From contig JBEIGE010000008.1 of assembly GCA_040382055.1 (NCBI GenBank), forward strand, positions 1-64,000: a stretch of DNA of 64,000 nt. Direction: 5' to 3'. A program made the position numbers and the translations under genes. Below, in pieces: positions 15,657 to 23,111 of this stretch. Below the pieces are notes generated by a model. That model did no database searches. It saw only the letters and a list, made by a program, of their open reading frames with translations, and was not told the origin of the DNA. Numbering within the stretch: position 1 is the first letter of the stretch; every line of letters starts with the position of its first letter. This DNA comes from JBEIGE01 sp040382055 (lineage in GTDB: Bacteria; Pseudomonadota; Gammaproteobacteria; Burkholderiales; Burkholderiaceae_C).

Positions 15657-16721
15657 CTAGAGAGCGCCGACCGCATCAAACAAGGCCCGTATCCTGATCG
15701 CTTCGATATTGCGGGTAATGAATACCAGGCGGGTATCGGTATCCGTGCTAGGCCAGTGATCCAGTGGCAGCGGCGGATGAAACACATGGCCGACACCCTG
15801 AACCACAATGGGTTTGCCCTCAACATTCACAATGCCCTTGACTCGCAACAAGTCTTTGCCGCGCAGCGAGATGACCATTTCCATGGCTGCAGAAAATGCT
15901 TCCCATGTAAATGGCTGATCAAATCTCAATGACACAGTCTTGACTGAAGGGTCATGACGGCCTGGCAGGCGCTCACCCAGATAACTTTCTTTGCTTGTCA
16001 TGCCGCTGGTTTGTTGGGATGAAGTTACCGGGTCATTGAGTTCACCCAGAAATCGCAATGTGTGAGTACCTGCGCGGGCACTTTGCAACCCAATGCCAAT
16101 CAGCTCATTCGGATGCAAGTCGCCCATCGCGCATGTGCGAATCTCGCCGCGCGGGTTGATGGCCGCAATCGCTTCGCGCAGGTCGGCGATAGCTTGCCCG
16201 GTGGCCAGGTCAGTCTTGGTGATGAAAATACGGTCGGCCAACGCGATTTGTCGCTCGGCTTCGGCAAATTGCTCAAGCTGGGAGCGCGCATTGACCGCAT
16301 CGACCAGCGTGATCACGCCGTCGAGTCGGTAGTTGGCACCCAGCATCGTGTCGCTGGCCAAGGTCTGGATGACCGGGGCAGGGTCAGCCAAACCGGTGGT
16401 TTCGACCATGACCCGGTCAAAGTCGGCAATTTTTCCCGCACGCCGGTCACCAAACAGTTCACGCAGGGTTTCCTGAAGATCGGTTCGTACCGTGCAGCAC
16501 AGGCATCCGTTTGCCAGCAGACTGACATTCTCGGAAGACATCAGCACCAGATCATTGTCGATACCGATCTCACCAATTTCGTTGATGACTACCGCCACCC
16601 GGTCCATGTCGGGATGCTTGAGCAGACGGCTGATCAAGGTGGTTTTGCCGCTGCCCAGAAAGCCGGTGATCAGTGTGACCGGAATTTTTCCGGCCAGAGG
16701 GTCACGAGTTGTAAGCGTCAT
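15657..16721 (-). CDS. CobW/COG0523-type GTPase (metallochaperone)
   Basis: This 354-residue G3E GTPase has Walker A 'GFLGSGKTT' (residues 20-28), the metal-binding motif 'GCLCC' (72-76), 'VETTGLADPAPV', a 'TKTD' guanine-specificity motif, and a C-terminal CobW_C domain ending 'RIRALFDAVGAL'. Members deliver or handle zinc, cobalt or other metals for client enzymes. It follows the LVIVD-repeat gene by 22 bases and precedes the dehydrogenase-dehydratase pair by 145 bases. A local client enzyme is possible but unproven. Confidence 0.9.
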   Translation of the reverse strand: MTLTTRDPLAGKIPVTLITGFLGSGKTTLISRLLKHPDMDRVAVVINEIGEIGIDNDLVLMSSENVSLLANGCLCCTVRTDLQETLRELFGDRRAGKIADFDRVMVETTGLADPAPVIQTLASDTMLGANYRLDGVITLVDAVNARSQLEQFAEAERQIALADRIFITKTDLATGQAIADLREAIAAINPRGEIRTCAMGDLHPNELIGIGLQSARAGTHTLRFLGELNDPVTSSQQTSGMTSKESYLGERLPGRHDPSVKTVSLRFDQPFTWEAFSAAMEMVISLRGKDLLRVKGIVNVEGKPIVVQGVGHVFHPPLPLDHWPSTDTDTRLVFITRNIEAIRIRALFDAVGAL

Positions 16722-16743
16722 TGATGAGCGTCATGCGCCGTTA

Positions 16744-17997
16744 TCAGATGTTCATCTCAAGAATGTAGAGCCCACCACCAAAACGGTCCATGGTGTAAAC
16801 CAGACGGTTCTCGTCCACAAACACGTCATTGAGTTGAATCGCGCCTGCGGGTGCCAGTCGGGGCGTACCGGGGACAAAGTAGGCCACCTCTTGGACCTGG
16901 TAAGGGTTGCTGGTGTCGTAGACGCGCACGCCCGCATTGAAGAAGGTGCCAATCGTGAGTGTTTCAGACTGGAAAGAGCACTTCAAAGGCAAGTTCTCAT
17001 GCAGATTGTGTGCGCCAAACCGTCCGCCCCGGCTTGCAAATGCATCATAGGGTGGCGCAGGAAAAGTTGAAATCGGCACCGGGTTGGCGTCCGAACGTGC
17101 GTCAACCACCCAAACCAGTTTGGGCCAGTCATTGCCATCGTCCTGCACGCATTCATCGCTCACGATCCACAAGCCGCGCTCAAACAGCGGCAGCACTGTG
17201 TGGGTAAAACCATTGAATGGCGGCGAATGGTTCCACTGCGAGGCCACTTTGATGTTGCCAGGGTCGGAAATGTCGAGCACCACTGCACCGCCATCGATAT
17301 AACCCACATAAGCCCGGTCAGGCCGCTGCGGGAAGACGTTGGTGTTATGAGCCCGAAAGCCGGTGTCGAATTTGGCGGGCAAGCGCTTGGGCTGGGGCAC
17401 TGTATCCCCGACCCGGGTACCCGGATACCACCAGCGCCCGGTCTCCACCGGCTTGCTGGGGTTGGAGATATCAATGATTCGGTAGATCTGGTCGTCCTTG
17501 GGATCATGCGGTTGAAAGTCAGGCGCGCCGGAGGCCATGTGCACGGTTTTGCCATCCACGAACCAAACGGCATGCACGCCCCTGGAGTAGGGACCCGAGC
17601 AATCAAAATGTGAAAGTAAAGTTGGTTCTTCGGGCTTGGAGATGTCGTAAATATTGATGCCGGCGGGCTGCATATTGACATCTTTGGTCTGATTGGCCAC
17701 GACCATCAGGTTGCCCACCACATCCAGGGAATTTGATCGAACCTGCATGTGCGGCAGTTCGGTCTGCACAATCACACGCGGGTGTTTGGGGTCGGTCACA
17801 TCCACGCCGGTAAAGTTTTTTGGCGCTGACTCATGTGCCATCCACAAAATGCGACGGCCATCATCAGCCAATTGCATCGCTATACCTTCTCCCATGCCGC
17901 CAAACCCTTCAAGCTCATGGTGTGAGATGAGAGTCATGTTGTGCGCCATTGGTTGCAGGGCGCGGGCCTTGGGGGTTAACAGGGGGAGCTTGGTCAT
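16744..17997 (-). CDS. LVIVD-repeat beta-propeller-like protein
   Basis: This 417-residue protein is made of repeated blades with the pattern 'INIYDISKPEEPTLLS', 'YRIIDISNPSKPVETG', 'AVVLDISDPGNIKVAS' and 'VRVYDTSNPYQVQEVA', i.e. LVIVD repeats forming a propeller. No signal peptide is apparent at the proposed start. There are many His and acidic residues ('VHMASGAPDFQPHDPKDD', 'FGAHNLHEN'), so metal binding is possible but not shown. Function is unknown. It heads a minus-strand group with a CobW GTPase. Confidence 0.8.
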   Translation of the reverse strand: MTKLPLLTPKARALQPMAHNMTLISHHELEGFGGMGEGIAMQLADDGRRILWMAHESAPKNFTGVDVTDPKHPRVIVQTELPHMQVRSNSLDVVGNLMVVANQTKDVNMQPAGINIYDISKPEEPTLLSHFDCSGPYSRGVHAVWFVDGKTVHMASGAPDFQPHDPKDDQIYRIIDISNPSKPVETGRWWYPGTRVGDTVPQPKRLPAKFDTGFRAHNTNVFPQRPDRAYVGYIDGGAVVLDISDPGNIKVASQWNHSPPFNGFTHTVLPLFERGLWIVSDECVQDDGNDWPKLVWVVDARSDANPVPISTFPAPPYDAFASRGGRFGAHNLHENLPLKCSFQSETLTIGTFFNAGVRVYDTSNPYQVQEVAYFVPGTPRLAPAGAIQLNDVFVDENRLVYTMDRFGGGLYILEMNI

Positions 17998-18030
17998 GGT
18001 TACTTTCGATAGTTCTAGTTCTGTTTTAAA

Positions 18031-19593
18031 TCAGCGACGCGCCACCTGGGTGGCTTTCACTTTTGTCGTGGCTTGTCCGGGTTGTTTAGTCTGTGTTGCC
18101 TGCTTTTGAGACCGGACTGGCGGTAAAAAAAGCACGATCTGCTGCCCCTGTTTGAATGAGGAAGAGACGGGCACTTTGTTCCAATCCGCCACATTGGCAG
18201 GTGTGACCCGGTAGTGCTTGGAAACGCTGGCGACAGAATCATTTTTCCCGGCCTTGATGACTGTTCTGCGTAAAACAATTTCCGGTGCCAGGCTGACTTG
18301 GCCATTGTCGGCTACCCTGACGGCCACGTCTTGTTCAATGTGGCTGCCGCGAGGGATCAGCAAACTGGAGCCGGCCCGGATCATCATCCGGGGAGGGATG
18401 TTGTTGGTGTTCCGAAAATCCGCTTCGCTCATGCCAACCCGCTTGGCCACGTCAATGGCCTTCATGGTGGTCGGGGCAATCCAGACCGTCCAACTGGCCA
18501 GTCTGGCACCTGTAAAGGCCAAAAGGTTGTTTTGAAAAATGGTGGCGTTATCCCAAGGTAACAATATTTGTGGCGTACCTGCTGCCAGGATCACAGGCTT
18601 GTTGACTGAGGGGTTGAGGGCTTTGAAGTCGTCCAGAGGTACTTCAGCCAGTTTGGCAGCCAAAGCCACGTCTATGTCGCGAGTGATTGCAACGGTTTCA
18701 AAATAGGGGTGGTTCGGTATCAGAGGCAGGCGGGAATTGAAACGATCCGGCCTATCCACAATGTTTTTAACCGCCTGCAGTTTGGGCACATAAAAGCGGG
18801 TTTCCATGGGCATGTTCAACTCCAGATAACTCACCCCCAAACCTGCGCGCTGGTTCCTCTCAATGGCGCGACCAACGCTTCCTTCGCCCCAGTTATAGGC
18901 CGCCAGTGCCAAATGCCAGTTTCCAAACATGCCGTAGAGCTTCTGCAGATAATCCAGCGCTGCCCGGGTTGAGGCCAACACATCACGCCGGTCATCACGA
19001 AAGGCGTTTTGTTTGAGCTCAAAATACTTTCCTGTTGCAGGCATAAACTGCCACATACCAGCAGCCTTGGCACTCGAAACTGCTTGGGGGTTGAAGGCAC
19101 TTTCAATGAAGGGCAGCAATGCCAACTCGGTCGGCATGTTGCGCCGCTCCAGTTCTTCAACGATGTGAAAAAGGTATTTGCGTGAACGCTCGGTCATGCG
19201 AAAAATGTAATCCGGGCGTGAGCTGTACCACTGCTCCCGATCTCTGACCAAGTCGGAATCGAGATCCGGCATGGCAAAGCCCCTGCGGATTCTTTCCCAC
19301 AGGTCATCCGGCGCCGACAACGCTTTGACAGAACCACGCGTCAACGTGTTGGCTTGGGTAATCGGTGCCAGTTCTGGAGCCGGGAAAAGCACGCCAGATG
19401 AAGGCTTTGCCGCAAGCACTGGTCTTGTCGTTGTAACTGACTGAGTTTTTTCTTCACTCTCAAAGGCCACCGGGGATGTCGATTCCCGGTTTTGAGCAGC
19501 CCCTTGATCTTGACTTGCAGGCACCAGCAAGGTGTTGGCGCAGCCCGCAAGCACCAGCAGGCAACCAGTCAACGCCAGTCGGATGAATCTCAT
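18031..19593 (-). CDS. mltD: Membrane-bound lytic murein transglycosylase D
   Basis: This lipoprotein of about 520 residues has the signal 'RFIRLALTGCLLVLAGC' and then a soluble lytic transglycosylase domain with catalytic Glu in 'LLPFIESAFNPQAVS', 'GMWQFMPATGKYF' and 'LALAAYNWGEGSVGRAI'. Two LysM-like modules follow near residues 360-410 and 450-495, before a Lys/Gln/Thr-rich tail. It cleaves peptidoglycan from the outer membrane. The ATG at 19593 is preferred to the GTG at 19611 because it begins the signal peptide and forms an ATGA overlap with the gloB stop. Confidence 0.92.
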   Translation of the reverse strand: MRFIRLALTGCLLVLAGCANTLLVPASQDQGAAQNRESTSPVAFESEEKTQSVTTTRPVLAAKPSSGVLFPAPELAPITQANTLTRGSVKALSAPDDLWERIRRGFAMPDLDSDLVRDREQWYSSRPDYIFRMTERSRKYLFHIVEELERRNMPTELALLPFIESAFNPQAVSSAKAAGMWQFMPATGKYFELKQNAFRDDRRDVLASTRAALDYLQKLYGMFGNWHLALAAYNWGEGSVGRAIERNQRAGLGVSYLELNMPMETRFYVPKLQAVKNIVDRPDRFNSRLPLIPNHPYFETVAITRDIDVALAAKLAEVPLDDFKALNPSVNKPVILAAGTPQILLPWDNATIFQNNLLAFTGARLASWTVWIAPTTMKAIDVAKRVGMSEADFRNTNNIPPRMMIRAGSSLLIPRGSHIEQDVAVRVADNGQVSLAPEIVLRRTVIKAGKNDSVASVSKHYRVTPANVADWNKVPVSSSFKQGQQIVLFLPPVRSQKQATQTKQPGQATTKVKATQVARR

Positions 19594-20360
19594 CTGAAGT
19601 CGTTTTTCCACTGCCGCAGTGCAGCAAAAACACCGGTTTCAGTTGTGGCTGAGCTGTCGATATTTTTTATCGCGGCAATGACCTGGGGCTGGCGAGAGCG
19701 GAGGAATGGATTGATCTGAAGCTCGACGTCTATCGATGAGGGCAGGGTAGGCAGGCCGTGTGCACGCTTGTCTTTGCAAAGAACCGAGTATTTCTGCAAC
19801 GCTGAATTTTCTGGCTCGACAGCAAGGGCGAACTTCAGATTGCTCAATGTGTATTCGTGGGTGCAACATACACGGGTGTTTCCGGGCAATGCAGCAAACT
19901 GGTCCAGAGAAGCCAGCATTTGTGCCGGAGTGCCTTCAAACAGCCGCCCGCAACCCCCAGAAAAAAGCGTATCCCCACAAAAAAGGAGGGGCGTGCCGTC
20001 CATGTCGGCGCTGTAGAACGCAATATGACCCGCCGTGTGACCGGGTACGTCCATGACCTTGAACGTAAGCCCCAGACTGTGGACTTCATCGCCAGCACTC
20101 AGACGCACCAAGGGTTCAGGAATGTTTTCACCGGCCGGACCATAGACCACCGCTGCGGTGGCATTTCGAAGTTCGTCCAGTCCACCGATATGGTCCGCAT
20201 GATGGTGGGTGACTAGAATTGCGGCGAGCTTGAGATTTAAGCGCCCGATGACCTCAAAGACGGGTTGGGCATCTCCCGGGTCAACGACAATGGCGCTGTG
20301 TCCATCGTGCACGATCCAGATGTAGTTATCTGTAAACGCCGGAAGTGGTTCTAATTTCAT
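19590..20360 (-). CDS. gloB: Hydroxyacylglutathione hydrolase (glyoxalase II)
   Basis: This 256-residue metallo-beta-lactamase-fold enzyme has 'LPAFTDNYIWIV' at the N terminus, the metal motif 'THHHADHIGG', 'PGHTAGHIAFYS', 'LLFCGDTLFSGGCGR' and 'CTHEYTLSNL'. It hydrolyses S-lactoylglutathione in methylglyoxal detoxification. The ATG at 20360 overlaps by two bases the start of the divergent methyltransferase. Its TATAAT box lies only 10 bases upstream, within that gene, so its mRNA may be leaderless. Confidence 0.95.
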   Translation of the reverse strand: MKLEPLPAFTDNYIWIVHDGHSAIVVDPGDAQPVFEVIGRLNLKLAAILVTHHHADHIGGLDELRNATAAVVYGPAGENIPEPLVRLSAGDEVHSLGLTFKVMDVPGHTAGHIAFYSADMDGTPLLFCGDTLFSGGCGRLFEGTPAQMLASLDQFAALPGNTRVCCTHEYTLSNLKFALAVEPENSALQKYSVLCKDKRAHGLPTLPSSIDVELQINPFLRSRQPQVIAAIKNIDSSATTETGVFAALRQWKNDFR

Positions 20361-21117
20361 GAGTGAGGAGATTATAGATTTGCATGCCTGGTTCAAAACC
20401 CCGCCAGGGCGATATCTGCTGGATTGGGAGCAGGACCGCCTGGACGAGGTGGTGGCAGATATTTTTGGCTACCATGCCTTGCAACTGGGTATGCCTGATC
20501 TCAACGCCTTACAAGCCAACCGCATGCCGCATCGCTGGCGCGCCAATTGCGATTCTTCTGCCCAGGGCTCTGATTTTTTGGCAGAAGTGACTGGGTTGCC
20601 GCTGGCGTCTAATAGCCTGGACTTGATTGTTTTACCGCATACGCTGGAGCTTAGCCCTGATCCTCATGCCACTCTGAGGGAAGTAGAGCGGGTGTTGGTG
20701 CCGGAGGGGCGTGTGGTGATCTGTGGTCTGAACCCGACCAGCTTGTGGGGCATGCGTCAGCGCCGGGCCCATGTGTACCGCCGGTTTGGTTTTGGCAATT
20801 TGTATTTGCCTGACGCAGGCGAGTTCATCGGGCACTGGCGATTGCGTGATTGGCTGCGCTTGCTCAGCTTTGACGTCAATCAACTTCATTTTGTATGTTA
20901 CCTGCCGGCCGTGCGTAGCCAGAAGTTGCTCAAAATATTGACATGGATGGACCGTATAGGTGAGCAATTTTGTCCCATTTTTGGCGCCGCTTATTGTCTG
21001 GTGGCTGTCAAAAAAGTTCAGGGGTTGCGTTTGATGGGGCCTGCCTGGACTCCGGTCACCAACCGTTCGGTTGCTCCAGTTCCTTTGGCTAACCGACTGG
21101 ATCACCATGACTGTTGA
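20359..21117 (+). CDS. Class I SAM-dependent methyltransferase
   Basis: This 252-residue protein starts 'SEEIIDLHAWFKTPPGRYLLDWEQ' and has a Methyltransf_11-like core: 'GLPLASNSLDLIVLPHTLELSPDPHATLREVERVLVPEGRVVICGLNP'. The glycine-rich SAM motif I is not obvious in the expected place, so activity should not be assumed. The substrate is unknown. The start codon interlocks (CATG) with that of gloB, and the end overlaps rnhA by 11 bases. Confidence 0.82.
   Translation: MSEEIIDLHAWFKTPPGRYLLDWEQDRLDEVVADIFGYHALQLGMPDLNALQANRMPHRWRANCDSSAQGSDFLAEVTGLPLASNSLDLIVLPHTLELSPDPHATLREVERVLVPEGRVVICGLNPTSLWGMRQRRAHVYRRFGFGNLYLPDAGEFIGHWRLRDWLRLLSFDVNQLHFVCYLPAVRSQKLLKILTWMDRIGEQFCPIFGAAYCLVAVKKVQGLRLMGPAWTPVTNRSVAPVPLANRLDHHDC
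20371..20398 (-). promoter_or_regulatory. Probable gloB promoter inside opposite gene
   Basis: On the minus strand TATAAT (20371-20376) is preceded, after a 16-base spacer, by TTTTGA (20393-20398). Transcription would start within a few bases of the gloB ATG at 20360. The promoter lies wholly in the methyltransferase coding sequence. Confidence 0.5.
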
Positions 21118-21562
21118 AATTTACACCGACGGCGCCTGCAAGGGTAACCCCGGGCCGGGGGGGTGGGGCGTTCTGTTGAAGTCCTCCGGCACCGAAAAAA
21201 CTCTTTTCGGGGGTGAACTTGGCACCACAAATAACCGCATGGAGCTCACAGCCGTCATTGAGGCCCTGCTGGCTCTCAAACGTCCTTGCCATGTCAGGCT
21301 GCATGCAGACAGCCAGTATGTTCTCAAAGGTATCGCCGAGTGGCTACCGGGCTGGAAAGCCCGAGGCTGGAAAACCGCATCCAAGCAGCCTGTGAAGAAC
21401 GTTGATTTATGGCAAAAACTCGATGCCATTGTGTCGAGCGCTGGCCACACGATCGAGTGGTGCTGGGTGCGGGGTCACGATGGTAACCCCGGCAACGAAC
21501 GTGCTGACGAGCTTGCCAACTGGGGCGTTGAGCAAGCCTTGGGCCAGAGGCACGAACAGTAA
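21107..21562 (+). CDS. rnhA: Ribonuclease HI
   Basis: This 151-residue RNase HI degrades the RNA strand of RNA-DNA hybrids. The four acidic active-site residues are visible: Asp in 'IYTDGACKGNPGPGGWG', Glu in 'NRMELTAVIEAL', Asp in 'LHADSQYVLKG' and Asp in 'ERADELAN'. The ATG at 21107 is chosen because it starts at the conserved 'TVEIYTDGA'; it lies inside the end of the methyltransferase gene. Confidence 0.95.
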   Translation: MTVEIYTDGACKGNPGPGGWGVLLKSSGTEKTLFGGELGTTNNRMELTAVIEALLALKRPCHVRLHADSQYVLKGIAEWLPGWKARGWKTASKQPVKNVDLWQKLDAIVSSAGHTIEWCWVRGHDGNPGNERADELANWGVEQALGQRHEQ

Positions 21563-21694
21563 AAGGGCTTTATGATGTGCGGCAGATGGTCTCGTGCAGG
21601 CCGCTGCCGCTGCTGGTACATTTTGACGGTGTGTTGAGGTGTTAGGTAAAGCGGGTCAGTCAATGAGCCCAGGCAAAGATCAATAAATCCAAAA

Positions 21695-23080
21695 ATGGCA
21701 AAAAAATCAATCTATACCTTGCTGGCTGTCGTCGGCATTGCTGCTGCATCGGGCGCTGCCTGGTGGTACCAAAACCAACCCAAGAGCCCGATTCAGGCGG
21801 CAGCCACTGGTTCGGGCCCGGCCACTGCTGCATCGCCGGGTGCCTCAGCACCCGCAGCGCCTGCATCAGGTGCGCCAGTCACACCACCAAGACCTGCCGC
21901 TGTCGAAGTGGCCAAGGTTGAGATCATGAAGTTATCCGACGAGGCGCAGGCTGTTGGCAACTTGCGATCCCGTCAAAGTGTGGTTCTCCGGCCCGAAGTG
22001 AGTGGCCGTGTGACCCAGCTCAATTTCCGTGACGGCGAACGTGTACGCAAAGGTCAGTTGCTGGTTCAGTTCGATGACCAGTTGCAGTTGGCTCAGGTCA
22101 AGCAAAGCAAGGCGGAGTTGTCCATAGCAATGGCCAACCATAAACGAAACCAGGAGCTGGTCGAGCAAAATTTCATCAGCAAACGCTCTGTCGATGAAAG
22201 CGCTGCCAATCTGGAAGTGGCTCAGGCCAAGCTGGCTTTATCTGAAGCCACGGCTTCCCGCTTGAAAGTGCTGGCTCCGTTTGACGGCATTGCCGGAATC
22301 CGCCTGGTGAGTCAAGGCGATTACCTCAAGGACGGCTCTGACATTGTCAATATTGAAGACATTGAAGCGGTCTACGTCGACTTCCGCTTGCCTGAGCGTT
22401 TTCAGACCAAGGTGAAAAAAGGGCAACGAGCTACAGTGGATATTGATGCCTTGCCTGGCAGGAAATTTACAGCCCTGATCCAGGCCATTGACCCCTTGCT
22501 CGATGCGAATGGACGCTCGGTTGCAGTCCGTGGCTGCATTGACAACCGTCAATTACAGCTGCGACCCGGCATGTTTGCACGGGTGAGTGCTGTCTTTGGC
22601 GTGCGAGAGCAGGCCAAGGTGGTGCCCGAAGAGGCCATTGTTCCTCAGGGGCCCCGTTTGTTTGTCATCAAGGCTGTTGCTGGCCCCGAGCCTGATACAA
22701 AAATTTCCCAACGCGTGGAAGTGAAAGTCGGTATCCGCCGTCCGGGTAAAGTTGAAATTCTCGAGGGGCTGTCTGAAGATGACATCGTCGTGACTGCCGG
22801 TCAGCAGCGATTGCAAAAAGATGGCTCTGCGCTTCGTGTTCTTGATATTCCCAAGCCTGCAGGCACAGGAGGTCCCGCTGCGACGCCTGGCACAGGTGGC
22901 CCGGCTGGTCCCGGCGGTCCAGCTTCGGCCCAGGCTTTGGCAGGATCGTCTGGAAATGCTGCGCTCGCAGCAGCTGCTTCTGGCAAGCCGGGCGGACCGT
23001 CCGGCAAACCGGCTGCCAATGTGAAACCGCCCGAAGGACCGGATCCTTGTCTTTTCCTCTCTGCTCCGGCCAGATCTTGA
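21695..23080 (+). CDS. RND efflux periplasmic adaptor (MexA/AcrA-like)
   Basis: This 461-residue membrane-fusion protein has an N-terminal hydrophobic anchor ('YTLLAVVGIAAASGAAWWY'), an Ala/Pro-rich stretch, and a lipoyl-like domain ('VVLRPEVSGRVTQLNFRDGERVRKGQLLVQFDD'). The alpha-hairpin follows, then 'APFDGIAGIRLVSQGDYLKDG' and a beta-barrel domain. It links the inner-membrane pump to an outer-membrane channel. The last 75 residues are an unusual Gly/Ala/Pro-rich tail. The transporter gene follows after 31 bases. No outer-membrane channel gene or local regulator is adjacent. Confidence 0.92.
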   Translation: MAKKSIYTLLAVVGIAAASGAAWWYQNQPKSPIQAAATGSGPATAASPGASAPAAPASGAPVTPPRPAAVEVAKVEIMKLSDEAQAVGNLRSRQSVVLRPEVSGRVTQLNFRDGERVRKGQLLVQFDDQLQLAQVKQSKAELSIAMANHKRNQELVEQNFISKRSVDESAANLEVAQAKLALSEATASRLKVLAPFDGIAGIRLVSQGDYLKDGSDIVNIEDIEAVYVDFRLPERFQTKVKKGQRATVDIDALPGRKFTALIQAIDPLLDANGRSVAVRGCIDNRQLQLRPGMFARVSAVFGVREQAKVVPEEAIVPQGPRLFVIKAVAGPEPDTKISQRVEVKVGIRRPGKVEILEGLSEDDIVVTAGQQRLQKDGSALRVLDIPKPAGTGGPAATPGTGGPAGPGGPASAQALAGSSGNAALAAAASGKPGGPSGKPAANVKPPEGPDPCLFLSAPARS

Positions 23081-23111
23081 TCCTGATCTCTGACCTGTTT
23101 TAGGACAACTC

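Noticed and set aside
16062..16724. Plus-strand frame of 220 residues opposite the CobW gene
   Set aside because: It is antisense to a gene with clear GTPase motifs, and the reading has no domain features.
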